A DNA stretch of 64,000 bases from the NCBI RefSeq assembly GCF_027622945.1, contig NZ_JAPZVQ010000002.1:203850-267849 (forward strand), written 5' to 3'. The notes under the pieces are model-generated. The model had not been told where the DNA came from, made no database searches, and worked only from the letters and a program-made list of their open reading frames with translations. The DNA is from Glycomyces lechevalierae (GTDB lineage: Bacteria > Actinomycetota > Actinomycetes > Mycobacteriales > Micromonosporaceae). Positions 7,259 to 16,044 of the stretch are shown piece after piece (the first letter of the stretch is position 1; every line of letters starts with the position of its first letter). Both the position numbers and the translations under genes were made by a program.

Positions 7259-10200
7259 GCGGCGAGGATCGCCGACAGCCCGTCGCCAAGTTCTCCGCCC
7301 CCCGGCCGCCCGCACCCGTGCGGGAGCGGCAGTCCGGCGACCTCGGCGACGACGCCACGGCGCTGGCGGATGCGGTATTTCGGGCGGAGCCCGTCAAGAA
7401 GCAGAGCAAGGCGGAGCCGGCCAAGGCGCATCACGCGGCGAGCCCGCCCGCGCAGAGCCCGACGCAGCCGAGCCCCGCCGCGACGCCCTCGCCGGTCGAC
7501 CCGATGCGCTCCGCCACCCCGTCGGACTCCGTCCGCTCCACTGCCCCGTCGGACTCCGTCCGCTCCGCCTCCCCGTCGGACGCCGTCCGACACGCTTCCC
7601 CACCTGCGTCGACGACTCCGCCCGCGAGCGGTCGTCCACAGGCTTATCCCCAGGGTTATCCACAGAATCCGGGGAGTTATCCACAGGGGTATGCACAGCG
7701 TTACCCACAGGCTCCGACCAGCGGAAATCCACAGGGTTATCCACAGCACAACGGAAGTTATCCACAGCAGAGTCAGAGTTATCCACAGGCTGTTGACCAG
7801 CGGCGCGGGAATGTTTCCACAGGTCGTACAGGAGCTGAACAAAAAGGTGCACAACGGGTGCCCGGCCAGGCGCTCGTGCCGGTCAAGCAGGCCCGCGCCG
7901 AGGCCGCGCAGCTCCAGACCACCGACCTCAAGCCGACCCGCGTCAAGCCGCTGCCCCGCGACAAGGAGAAGCAGCCGCTCCGCGAGCTGAGCCTCACCGA
8001 GATCGCCGGGCACGCGACGTTCACGCCCGCCTCGGTCACCGCCTGGTACAAGCTGCCCGGCGTCCGCTGGTCCTTCCGGCCCGACCTCGAGCGCGAGGCG
8101 CTCATCGTTGCGATCGCCGAGCAGTTCGCCGGCCTCGCGGGCATGCGCGTGCACCTGCGCCGCACCACCCGGCCGTTCCCGGCCGACCAGTGGGCCCGCA
8201 CCGTCGACCAGCACACCGCCCGCCCGCTGCGCACCGTCCCGGGCGGCACCAGCTGGGCCGACCACCTCGTGGCCGCCCAGCGCCACCTGCAGCAGCTCTC
8301 GCACGCCGAGGGCGAGACGTTCCTCGGCATCACCTTCAGCCGCCGCGGCGCCTTCGACCAGCTGGGCGAGAAGGTCGGCCGCATGTTCGGCCGCGGCACC
8401 AAGCTCTCCGAGCGCGAGAAGATCGAGAAGCGCAGCCTCCAGTTCGACGAGGTCCTCGGCTCGTTCGGCGTGCGCGCCCGCCGTGCCACCACGGCCGAGC
8501 TCGAATGGCTCGTCTACCGCTCGGTCGCGCTCGGCATGTCCCCGCCGCGTCTGCTCTCGGGCTCGAACGACGAGTGGGAGTCCGGCGACGTCCTGGCCCT
8601 CACCGAGTCGATCGAGCGCTACCGGAGTCCGTACGGCTCGACGGTGAAGCTCGTCAACCGCCTCACCGGCGAGGAGAAGCACACCGCGGTCCTCACCGTC
8701 GGCCGCATGGAGGAGCTCGAGATCCCCCAGCGCCACGAGCCGTGGCTGCACTTCCACGAGCGCTGCCCATGGCCCGTGGAGATCTCCAGCCGCGTCGACA
8801 TCCTCGGCCCCGGCGAGGCCTTCCGCGACCTCGACCACCGCCTCCGCCTCATCCGCTCCCAGCAGCGCGACTACGACGAGCACGCGATGGACGCCCCGCC
8901 GGAGCTCCAGCGCCTCGCTGAGCGCGCCCTCGGCGTCGGCGACGAGATGACCACCGGCCTGCCGATCGACGCCGCGCGCGCCCACGGCTGGCACCGCATC
9001 GCCGTCACCGCGGACACGAAGGAAGAGTGCCTGGAGCGCGCCCGCACGCTGATGCAGATGTACCAGCGGGACATGCGCATCAGCCTCCAGCACCCCAAGA
9101 ACCAGGACTGGCTGGCCCGCGAGTTCATCCCGGGCGAGCCGGTCGCGCAGACCGGGTACGTGCGGCGCATGCCGGTCAAGCTCCTCGCCGCGGCCCTCCC
9201 GCAGGCGGCGTCCACAGTGGGTGACCAGCGGGGCGACCTCATCGGCCGCACCGCCGGCACCTGCCGCCGCCCCGTCTTCCTCGACATGCACTTCGCCACC
9301 GAGGTGCGCGAGAAGTCGGGCCTGAGCGTCTTCGTCGCCGAACCCGGCGGCGGTAAATCGACGCTCATGGGCGCGATCGGCTACCTCGCGGCCCGCCGCG
9401 GCGTCCAGGTCACGCTCCTCGACCCGTCCGGCCCGCTCGCGCGGCTGTGCGAGATGCCCGAGCTCAAGCCGTACTCGCGGGTCCTCAACCTCACCGGATC
9501 GGAGTACGGGACCCTCGCGCCGTACGCGCTCATCCCGTCCCCGAAGCGGGAGCACTACGAGGACTCCCCCGACGGCCAGCGCGAGTACGACATCGCGGTC
9601 TCCAACGCCCGCAGCGAAAGGCGCATGCTCGTGCAGGACATCTGCGCGATGCTCCTGCCGCCGCAGATCCAGCGCGAGGCGAGCACGGCCCGCCTCCTGC
9701 GCCACGCGGCCCGCCACGTCCCGGCCGAGGAAGACTCGACCATCGAGGACATCGTCGAATCCCTGCAGGACGCCGAGGACCACGTCACCGGCGACGGCGC
9801 CGAACTCGCCGCGCTCCTGCTCGACACCGCCGAGATGCCGCTCGCGAAGCTGTTCTTCGGCAGCCCCGACAAGGGCGTGCTCGAGGACGACACCGCGCTC
9901 ACGGTCATCACCATGTCCGGCCTGCGCCTGCCCGACCTCGGCATCGAGCGCGAGTACTGGAGCGCCGAAGAGGCCCTGGCCCTGCCGATGCTCCACACCG
10001 CGCACCGCCTGGCCGTACGCCGTGCGTACGGCGGGGACATGCATCGCCGCAAGCTCGTCGGCCTCGACGAGGCGCACTTCATGGAGGGCTGGAAGTCCGG
10101 CCGCTCGTTCCTGGTCCGCCTGGCCCGCGACTCCCGTAAGTGGAACCTCGCGGCGCTGGTGGCGAGCCAGAACCCGAAGGACATCCTCGGGCTCGACGTG

Positions 10201-10476
10201 CAGAACCTGGTATCCACGGTCTTCGTCGGCCGCATCGCCGAGGACCGCGAGGTGGCCGAGGAGGCGCTGAAGCTCCTGCGCGTGCCCACGGGCGTCGGCT
10301 ACGAGAGCGTCCTCGCCTCGCTCTCCGAAGTGGACGCGGCGGAGACGCAGAAGCTCCCCTACCGCGAGTTCGTCATGCGCGACGTCGACGGTCGCGTGCA
10401 ACGCATCCGGGCCGACTTCAGTTGGGTCCGCAACCTGCTCGAGTACCTGAACACCACGCCCGGGGAGACGAAGTGA
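7255..10476 (+). CDS. VirB4-like conjugation/secretion ATPase with long Pro/Gln-rich N-terminus
   Basis: 1073 residues. The first ~200 residues are low-complexity. Residues about 125-180 are a series of GYPQ/SYPQ repeats whose codons spell DnaA-box 9-mers (separate entry). The middle part is a VirB4-type N-terminal domain. The ATPase has Walker A EPGGGKST at residues 696-703 and Walker B KLVGLDEAHF at 933-942, followed by ASQNPKDILG, typical of the VirB4/TraC/HerA superfamily. VirB4 proteins energise assembly and transport of type IV systems at the cytoplasmic membrane. Coupled by 4-base overlaps on both sides. The N-terminal repeat region is not part of the family and looks like an added module. 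Confidence 0.95.
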   Translation: MSGEDRRQPVAKFSAPRPPAPVRERQSGDLGDDATALADAVFRAEPVKKQSKAEPAKAHHAASPPAQSPTQPSPAATPSPVDPMRSATPSDSVRSTAPSDSVRSASPSDAVRHASPPASTTPPASGRPQAYPQGYPQNPGSYPQGYAQRYPQAPTSGNPQGYPQHNGSYPQQSQSYPQAVDQRRGNVSTGRTGAEQKGAQRVPGQALVPVKQARAEAAQLQTTDLKPTRVKPLPRDKEKQPLRELSLTEIAGHATFTPASVTAWYKLPGVRWSFRPDLEREALIVAIAEQFAGLAGMRVHLRRTTRPFPADQWARTVDQHTARPLRTVPGGTSWADHLVAAQRHLQQLSHAEGETFLGITFSRRGAFDQLGEKVGRMFGRGTKLSEREKIEKRSLQFDEVLGSFGVRARRATTAELEWLVYRSVALGMSPPRLLSGSNDEWESGDVLALTESIERYRSPYGSTVKLVNRLTGEEKHTAVLTVGRMEELEIPQRHEPWLHFHERCPWPVEISSRVDILGPGEAFRDLDHRLRLIRSQQRDYDEHAMDAPPELQRLAERALGVGDEMTTGLPIDAARAHGWHRIAVTADTKEECLERARTLMQMYQRDMRISLQHPKNQDWLAREFIPGEPVAQTGYVRRMPVKLLAAALPQAASTVGDQRGDLIGRTAGTCRRPVFLDMHFATEVREKSGLSVFVAEPGGGKSTLMGAIGYLAARRGVQVTLLDPSGPLARLCEMPELKPYSRVLNLTGSEYGTLAPYALIPSPKREHYEDSPDGQREYDIAVSNARSERRMLVQDICAMLLPPQIQREASTARLLRHAARHVPAEEDSTIEDIVESLQDAEDHVTGDGAELAALLLDTAEMPLAKLFFGSPDKGVLEDDTALTVITMSGLRLPDLGIEREYWSAEEALALPMLHTAHRLAVRRAYGGDMHRRKLVGLDEAHFMEGWKSGRSFLVRLARDSRKWNLAALVASQNPKDILGLDVQNLVSTVFVGRIAEDREVAEEALKLLRVPTGVGYESVLASLSEVDAAETQKLPYREFVMRDVDGRVQRIRADFSWVRNLLEYLNTTPGETK
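7644..7787 (+). repeat. cluster of five exact TTATCCACA 9-mers (DnaA-box sequence) inside coding DNA
   Basis: Exact copies at 7656-7664, 7677-7685, 7737-7745, 7758-7766 and 7779-7787, all same orientation, spaced 21, 60, 21 and 21 bases. One-mismatch relatives lie at 7632-7640, 7644-7652 and 7701-7709. In the reading frame each copy is (GGT or AGT)-TAT-CCA-CAG. All four are possible coding choices, but GGT, AGT, TAT and CCA are disfavoured elsewhere in this GC-rich gene. Confidence 0.9.
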
Positions 10477-12404
10477 CCGACCCCTCCGCGCACGACCTCG
10501 CCCCTCCCTCAACCGCACACCGACGACCAGGCCTCGCAAAACGCGCGGCCGGACGCCTCGGCCGGGTACTGCTGGCCTTGGCCGCTGCGGCCGGAGCCCT
10601 GATCTTCACGCCGGGTATGGCTGGGGCGCAAGGTAATGCGGAGGGGTGCACGGACTACGAGTGGCACACCGCGTGGTCCCAATGCGTTGAGGACCTGCCT
10701 ACAGGCCAAGAACTTCCATGCGAGGCCGCACCCCAACCGGCCTCGCCCGACTCCGGGATGGCGGGCTGGTTCGCCGACCCGAGCAATCTCGACAAGAGCG
10801 AGGGCATCGGCACCTACAGCCGTTACGGCTACGCCGGTTATCAACTCCCCATGTACGGCTCGCAAGAGGCGTCCATCGGCGGCGGCTGCATTGACTCAGT
10901 CTCCATCCCGAACGGCGCCGACACGGCGAACGCCTTGGCGAACATGGAGTTCAACCTGTCCGTCGCCACGGTCGGCGCGGCGAACTCGATGCGCCAGGCG
11001 GCGTGGGAGCCCGACAACATGTGGGGCTGGTCCAACGACTTCATGGAGCAGGGCACCGAGGTCCTGTACCGCCAGATCTTCACCGTCTTCGGTGCGGTCA
11101 CCGTGGGCCTCATCGGTCTCTACCTACTCTGGCGCTCAAGGCAAGCCGACATGAACAACGCGGTCACGACCGTGGCCTGGGCCGTCCTCATCCTGGTGCT
11201 CGTCACCGCCGTGGTGCGATGGCCCGTCAAGGCCGCCGAATACACCGACCAGGCGTTGACCATCGGCATGAATCTCAGCACTGTGCTCATCAACGACGAC
11301 CAGGTCGAGGGCTGCATCCGCGAAGACGGGATGACGCAGGACCGCTATGACGAGCTCAAAGAGCTCAACGGCGAGGACTTCTGCATCGACACCCGCAACG
11401 CCTCGGTGGTCGCCTCGGACACCGTTGCCGGACAGGTGCTCTACCAGAACTGGCTGCGTACCATGCTCGGCCAGAGCGAAGAGGTCACCTTCCAGGAGCG
11501 CGACGGCGAGGTCGTCGAAGACGCCGAGGGCAATCCAGTCGTCACCGAGTCCAACGCCGCCTACAAGTACGGTCCCGCTCTTTTTGCCGCTCAGGCCTTC
11601 TCCTGGCGTGAAGACGAGGAGGCAGGAGACTCGCCGACCGTTCGGAATCGGCTAATCGAGGAGAAGCAGGAACTCTGGCGGAACCTGGTCGCCCAGATCC
11701 AGACCGAGGACCCCGAGGCTTACGCGAACATCAGCGGCCAGCGGGCCTGGGAACGCACGGGCACCGGATTCCTCGCCTTGCTGACGGCGATCTTCTTCTC
11801 GCTCTTCGACCTCACGGCCTCGATCCTCATCATCCTGGGCTTCATGATCGTGCGTTTTGCGATCGTGGCCCTACCGATCATCGGCACCATAGCGCTCCTA
11901 AGACCAGCGGGTGGGCCATTCAAACGCCTGGTCAACACGGTCCTCGGCGCGATCATCAACGTCGCGATCTTCTCGCTGGCGGCGGTGATCTACATCTGGG
12001 CTTCGAGTCGGATCCTGGGCACGACGATGCCCGTCTGGCTCCAAGTCGTCCTCATTGGACTCCTTGGCGTCGCCGCCTGGCTGCTGTTGAGACCTGGCAG
12101 ACGCATCGCCGGCCTCGTCGCCGGCGGCGGCGTAGCGGACTCCCTGCTCGGCAGGCGCACCGGCGAGGCCGAGCGCGAGGCCGAACGCGAGCGTGATCGC
12201 GAACGGATTTCTCGCCGCCGCGACGACGTGCGACCCGAAGAGGTCCCTGACACCGTGCGCACCCCGCGCAGCGGCGCTGACACCCTGCCGGAGCAGAAGA
12301 CGGGAGCCGACCAACCGGCCGGCGCCGGCGGCCCCGCCGGAGCATCCGGCGGTGGCGGCGGCTCCGGCGGTGGAGAGGTCTACCGGCCTTCGAGAAAAGA
12401 GTGA
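10473..12404 (+). CDS. TrbL/VirB6-like polytopic secretion-channel protein
   Basis: 643 residues from a GTG that overlaps the ATPase stop (GTGA, 10473-10476). A signal-peptide-like segment (about residues 25-52, ending GMAGAQ) precedes a Cys-containing extracellular domain. Hydrophobic segments at about 198-222, 230-252, 432-475, 489-510 and 520-541 follow, and then a highly charged Glu/Arg cytoplasmic tail ending in a Gly/Ser-rich stretch. This is the architecture of TrbL/VirB6-like inner-membrane channel proteins in actinobacterial type IV-like loci. A longer in-frame open frame extends upstream within the ATPase gene but has no supporting start. Confidence 0.85.
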   Translation: MTDPSAHDLAPPSTAHRRPGLAKRAAGRLGRVLLALAAAAGALIFTPGMAGAQGNAEGCTDYEWHTAWSQCVEDLPTGQELPCEAAPQPASPDSGMAGWFADPSNLDKSEGIGTYSRYGYAGYQLPMYGSQEASIGGGCIDSVSIPNGADTANALANMEFNLSVATVGAANSMRQAAWEPDNMWGWSNDFMEQGTEVLYRQIFTVFGAVTVGLIGLYLLWRSRQADMNNAVTTVAWAVLILVLVTAVVRWPVKAAEYTDQALTIGMNLSTVLINDDQVEGCIREDGMTQDRYDELKELNGEDFCIDTRNASVVASDTVAGQVLYQNWLRTMLGQSEEVTFQERDGEVVEDAEGNPVVTESNAAYKYGPALFAAQAFSWREDEEAGDSPTVRNRLIEEKQELWRNLVAQIQTEDPEAYANISGQRAWERTGTGFLALLTAIFFSLFDLTASILIILGFMIVRFAIVALPIIGTIALLRPAGGPFKRLVNTVLGAIINVAIFSLAAVIYIWASSRILGTTMPVWLQVVLIGLLGVAAWLLLRPGRRIAGLVAGGGVADSLLGRRTGEAEREAERERDRERISRRRDDVRPEEVPDTVRTPRSGADTLPEQKTGADQPAGAGGPAGASGGGGGSGGGEVYRPSRKE

Positions 12405-12407
12405 CCG

Positions 12408-12944
12408 ATGAACCGAGCCCTCCGGATCATCTTCTCCCGTTACGGGATCGTCGTCATCATCCTGGTCCTGGTGCTCGGCGTGATTGCGTTGGCATCGCAA
12501 CGCCAGCAGACGCCGCTGGACGGAGGCACCTCCAACGGGAACTCGACCGACGACTCGAGCTCCGAGGCCTTCACCGAAGACGACGGCCTCGCGACCGAAG
12601 ACTGCGTCGGCGACGACTGCTACCCCGATGTCGAACTGCCGCAAGAGGCCGTGGACCGATCGGTCGAGTTCGCCGAGGCGTGGCTCAACCCGAACGGGTA
12701 CAGCCCCGACGCCTGGTACGACACGATCGTCCCCTTCCTCACGGACGAACAAGCTGAGCTCATGCAGGGTGTCGACCCGATCTCGGTGCCCGCCAAGGAG
12801 ATCACCGGCGAAGCAACTCCCGAAGGCGCGAAGGTCGCGATCCCGATGGACACGGGCACGCTGACGCTCACCATGAACGAGGGCTCCAACAACTCGACCG
12901 AGCTCGACTGGCTCGTCTCGGCGATCGATTGGGAGCAGTCATGA
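12408..12944 (+). CDS. single-TM VirB8/TcpC-like protein
   Basis: 178 residues. An N-terminal anchor (about residues 13-31, VVIILVLVLGVIALAS) and a low-complexity Ser/Asp linker with CVGDDC are followed by a domain of about 100 residues. That domain shows the NTF2-like pattern of VirB8/TcpC proteins (AWLNPNGYSPDAWYDTI, a strand-rich half ending DWLVSAIDW). VirB8-type proteins bridge the channel across the envelope. It sits three bases after the previous stop and overlaps the next ATG. Family placement is moderate. Confidence 0.75.
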   Translation: MNRALRIIFSRYGIVVIILVLVLGVIALASQRQQTPLDGGTSNGNSTDDSSSEAFTEDDGLATEDCVGDDCYPDVELPQEAVDRSVEFAEAWLNPNGYSPDAWYDTIVPFLTDEQAELMQGVDPISVPAKEITGEATPEGAKVAIPMDTGTLTLTMNEGSNNSTELDWLVSAIDWEQS

Positions 12945-14107
12945 GCACCATCGGCGATGACGAACTGACGGCCAAGGAACGCTACGAAGACCCCGAAGCC
13001 CCGAAGATCCCCAAGAAGCTCCGCCCATGGATGTGGATCCTGACCGTGGTCAGCGTGTGCTGCCTCGGCGCGGTGGTCTCGATCGTGCAGCTGCTCTCCG
13101 ACCAGTCGAACGGCGAGGACGGCACCGTGACCCTCGCGGGGTGCGGGACGAATTCCACGGTCGACCCGAACGCCGAGTTCCCGGCGATCGAGCCGTACAG
13201 CTCCGAGCAGATCAAGAACGCGGCGATCATCATCTCGGTCGGCCAAGACCTCGAGATTCCTGCCCGGGGCTGGATCATCGCGGTTGCCACCGCAATGCAG
13301 GAATCCCGGCTGACGAACCTGGGCCACCTGGGCGACCAGAACGACCACGACTCCCTCGGGCTCTTCCAGCAGCGACCCTCATCCGGTTGGGGTACACCGG
13401 AACAGGTCACGGACCCTGTTTACGCATCGACGAAGTTTTACAACAAACTCGTCACCATCGACAACTGGGAGACGCTGCCCCTCACCGTTGCGGCCCAACG
13501 GGTCCAGATCTCCGCGTTCCCCGACGCGTACGCCAAGCATGAGCCGAAGGCCACGGAAATCGTCAACACCTTGACCGGTGGAGGCGGCCGTGTGGCGGCC
13601 GTCGACACCCAGCTGGGTACTTGCACGCAGCCGGGCGAACTGTCCGCTTCGGGTTGGATGATTCCCGCTGAGGGACCGATCAACTCGGGATTCAGGACGC
13701 CTGAGCGTCCGACCCACAACGGCGTCGACATCGGCGCTCCGCGCGGAGCAACGATCGTCGCCGCCGCCGCGGGGACCGTGATCACCTCGGAGTGCAATGC
13801 GAGCCTCTACGGAGCGCCCTACTCCTGCAACCAGGACGGTTCTCCGGAAGTGGCCGGCTGCGGCTGGTACGTCAACATCGTCCACGCCGGTGACTATCTC
13901 ACCCGCTACTGCCACATGGGCTCCGCGCCGCTGGTGAAGGAGGGCGACGTGGTCCAGGCCGGTCAGATCCTCGGCTATGTCGGCTCTTCGGGCCGATCGA
14001 GCGGCCCCCACCTGCACTTCGAGACGCACTTGAACGCCGACCGAAGCCCGGCGGGAGCCGTGGACCCGATCGATTTCATGAACCAGATGGGCGCCCCACT
14101 CGAATAG
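12941..14107 (+). CDS. bifunctional cell-wall hydrolase: lysozyme-like plus M23 peptidase
   Basis: 388 residues from an ATG overlapping the upstream stop by four bases. A TM anchor lies at about residues 29-50. A lysozyme/SLT-like domain spans about 88-170 with the acidic residue in MQESRL (E121) and LGLFQQRPS. A LytM/M23 endopeptidase domain spans about 240-380 with the zinc motif HNGVD (H259, D263) and GPHLHFE (H357, H359). It should cut both glycan and peptide bonds, opening the wall for the type IV-like channel, as VirB1-type proteins do. It ends the operon. Confidence 0.93.
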   Translation: MSTIGDDELTAKERYEDPEAPKIPKKLRPWMWILTVVSVCCLGAVVSIVQLLSDQSNGEDGTVTLAGCGTNSTVDPNAEFPAIEPYSSEQIKNAAIIISVGQDLEIPARGWIIAVATAMQESRLTNLGHLGDQNDHDSLGLFQQRPSSGWGTPEQVTDPVYASTKFYNKLVTIDNWETLPLTVAAQRVQISAFPDAYAKHEPKATEIVNTLTGGGGRVAAVDTQLGTCTQPGELSASGWMIPAEGPINSGFRTPERPTHNGVDIGAPRGATIVAAAAGTVITSECNASLYGAPYSCNQDGSPEVAGCGWYVNIVHAGDYLTRYCHMGSAPLVKEGDVVQAGQILGYVGSSGRSSGPHLHFETHLNADRSPAGAVDPIDFMNQMGAPLE

Positions 14108-14115
14108 CAGAACCT

Positions 14116-14145
14116 GTAGGTTCCGGCTAGTCCTGTCCATTTCCG
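14116..14145 (+). repeat. left inverted repeat flanking the 14278-15414 gene
   Basis: 30 bases beginning GTAGGTTCCGG and ending TGTCCATTTCCG. The reverse complement of 15451-15480 matches at 25 of 30 positions without gaps. The left copy also contains its own short palindrome (GAACCTGTAGGTTC, 14110-14123). Confidence 0.8.
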
Positions 14146-14277
14146 GTGATCGTGTCCATCAAGCGGTCGGCGGAGCGGCTGCGACCCGGGCCGAAGTGCA
14201 GTTGCCGGAATTCGCATCAGTGAGGCCCGCCATGGTTCAGGTGTTCCTCTGCCAGCCCGTCCTGCTATAACCGGCGG

Positions 14278-15414
14278 GTGGATGGAAAGCACTCATGGCA
14301 CCTGCGAGCACCTCTGACGATCGTCCTGCTGATCTGGATCGGAGTCGCCTGGATCGCGGTCCTCCTGATCGGACTGGCGATTTGGGGAGCGTTCGGACAG
14401 CCACCTTTGGATGGACCACTCTCGGGACGGGAACGGTTCCTGCTGATCACTACCCCGGTCGCCCTTGCGACCGCGACCGTTGTAATGATCCGAGTCGTGA
14501 TCACCGCGCGAGATCACGAACTCTCGAAGATCAACCAAGCCGAGACACAGCGGCACAATGTCGAGCAGCGAATCACCGACCTTCACATCCGGGCGGCAGG
14601 ACTTCTCGAATCAGACAAGGCCCATATCCGGGTCACCGCGCTGCACGATCTCGAGCGCCTCGCTCAGGCAAACCCACATCTGCGACAAAGCGTCGTCGAC
14701 GAGTTCTGCTTTTATCTCAAACAGCCGTACGAGCCACCCGCCCGCGAACCACAATCCCCTCACCGACCTCCTGCCGAAGCATCTGAACCAGCGAACCTTC
14801 AACCCAGCTTCCGGCGGAGGCGGAAGACCTCAGGTCTGATGCTGCTCTTGATGACCACTGCCGTTGACTACCTCAACGAACGCTCCGCCCCGTCAACCAC
14901 CCCCGTTCGAGAGCAGCACGAAGACGACGATAGCGACGACAAGAAAGCCGACAGCGCGAGCGAACGCCGGGTTCGACTCCACGCCCAGACCATCCTCGCA
15001 CGTCATCTGCGGCCCAACGACCCCGAGAACTTTTGGACCGACATCGATCTGAACCTGTCCGAAGCAGCACTCGAGAACATCAATCTCTCCGACTGCGAGG
15101 TCCGCAACATCGATTTGTCCTACGCGACTCTCTACGGGGAATTCAACCTCCAGCGCATCCACATCCGCGGGCGAGCCTTCGTTCTGCTAGCGCACTTCCA
15201 CCGTCACGGTTCGATCCTGTTCCAGGACGCTATCTTCGACGGACCGATGAGCTTCAACGCGGCCGAGCTTAATGGTTTGGCAGTCGACTCCTTCGAGGGC
15301 GCGAAGGCCCGCGCCCGTGCCCGCCTCCCACAAGGCCAGCGACACCTACTTCCGCGCGGTCTCCGGCTGGAAGCGGTTCCCGAGGGCGCGGAGTACGCGC
15401 GGCTTATACGGTGA
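14278..15414 (+). CDS. membrane-anchored pentapeptide-repeat-like protein
   Basis: 378 residues. Two N-terminal TM helices lie at about residues 12-34 and 54-74, a coiled-coil-like helical part follows (HNVEQRITDLHIRAAGLLES), then a low-complexity acidic stretch. The C-terminal region has degenerate five-residue periodicity (LSEAALENINLSDCEVRNIDL). This order is common in a group of actinomycete membrane pentapeptide proteins of unknown function. The start is GTG/ATG-type near 14278. The gene stands alone between 30-bp inverted repeats, and its composition (less GC-biased third positions, for example in 14560-14900) differs from the operon before it, which hints at acquisition. Confidence 0.7.
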   Translation: MDGKHSWHLRAPLTIVLLIWIGVAWIAVLLIGLAIWGAFGQPPLDGPLSGRERFLLITTPVALATATVVMIRVVITARDHELSKINQAETQRHNVEQRITDLHIRAAGLLESDKAHIRVTALHDLERLAQANPHLRQSVVDEFCFYLKQPYEPPAREPQSPHRPPAEASEPANLQPSFRRRRKTSGLMLLLMTTAVDYLNERSAPSTTPVREQHEDDDSDDKKADSASERRVRLHAQTILARHLRPNDPENFWTDIDLNLSEAALENINLSDCEVRNIDLSYATLYGEFNLQRIHIRGRAFVLLAHFHRHGSILFQDAIFDGPMSFNAAELNGLAVDSFEGAKARARARLPQGQRHLLPRGLRLEAVPEGAEYARLIR

Positions 15415-15450
15415 TAACGCTCGGTGCCGGTCTAGCCTCCACACACCCAT

Positions 15451-15480
15451 AGGAAATGGACATGACTTACCAGAACCTAC
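15451..15480 (-). repeat. right inverted repeat flanking the 14278-15414 gene
   Basis: Reverse-complement partner of 14116-14145 (25 of 30 identical). Just beyond it, GAACCTGCCG occurs twice (within 15525-15580) beside CTACAGAACCTG, so the right flank has extra partial copies of the same motif. Confidence 0.8.
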
Positions 15481-15702
15481 ATGGACAAACCCGCCGGAGG
15501 ATCCCACGTCACCACAGGTCACTGAACCTGCCGAAAACAGATCTCCTCGGACCTACAGAACCTGCCGCGCGGGGCCGCAACGGTGAGTACTGATCGGGGG
15601 CTATCCGGCCGGGCTAGGCCAGATGCCCTTTCTGCCAAGATTTTCGAAGCCTCATAATGAAAAGGTCGGCGCACTGCCCCACCGCGGTGCGCCGACCTGC
15701 CT

Positions 15703-16044
15703 CTAATTCCCCTCCCAAGCTTCGCAGTCGCGGATGATCGATCTCCAGACCGACACGGCTTCGCTGATGATTTTCTCTGCGTGCTTGTCCGCCCACTCGA
15801 CTTCCATTGGGGCGCAGACCCGCAGGCCGGGCATGTCGGTGTCGAGCCGGATCACCGAGCCGAGCGCTTCGGTCTGCATCTCCCAGGCCCGGGCCATCGT
15901 TACGCGAAAACGCGCTTGGGAAGGGATGGCGGCGAAGTAGAGTCGGCGTCCGCCGATCACGGCGGCGAAGTGCAGGCCGTCGAGTTCGTCTTCTGATGGA
16001 TCGGACCGCGGCCGGTCGCAGTCGTCAGGGAGCACGAAGTTCAC
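15703..16044 (-). CDS. hypothetical protein, 113 aa
   Basis: 113 residues, GTG start at 16044 overlapping the stop of the upstream gene (GTGA), so the pair is coupled. A compact alpha/beta composition with several Trp and Cys residues (WADKHAEKII, VWRSIIRDCEAW). No family was recognised. It may act with the 300-residue protein encoded just upstream. Confidence 0.7.
   Translation of the reverse strand: MNFVLPDDCDRPRSDPSEDELDGLHFAAVIGGRRLYFAAIPSQARFRVTMARAWEMQTEALGSVIRLDTDMPGLRVCAPMEVEWADKHAEKIISEAVSVWRSIIRDCEAWEGN

Noticed and set aside
7644..7787. Chromosomal origin of replication
   Set aside because: DnaA-box 9-mers are present but no dnaA, dnaN, gyr genes or AT-rich unwinding region flank them.
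10140..10472. Upstream extension of the TrbL-like frame
   Set aside because: It overlaps the VirB4 coding region. The GTG at 10473 is coupled to the VirB4 stop and is followed by a signal-like sequence.
7090..10539. Long minus-strand open frame (over 1100 codons) opposite the VirB4 gene
   Set aside because: It is the antisense shadow of a GC-rich gene. The plus strand has Walker motifs, coupled starts and operon context.
15272..15586. Short plus-strand frame after the pentapeptide gene
   Set aside because: It overlaps the gene's C-terminus in another frame and covers the inverted repeat, with no start site or recognisable sequence.
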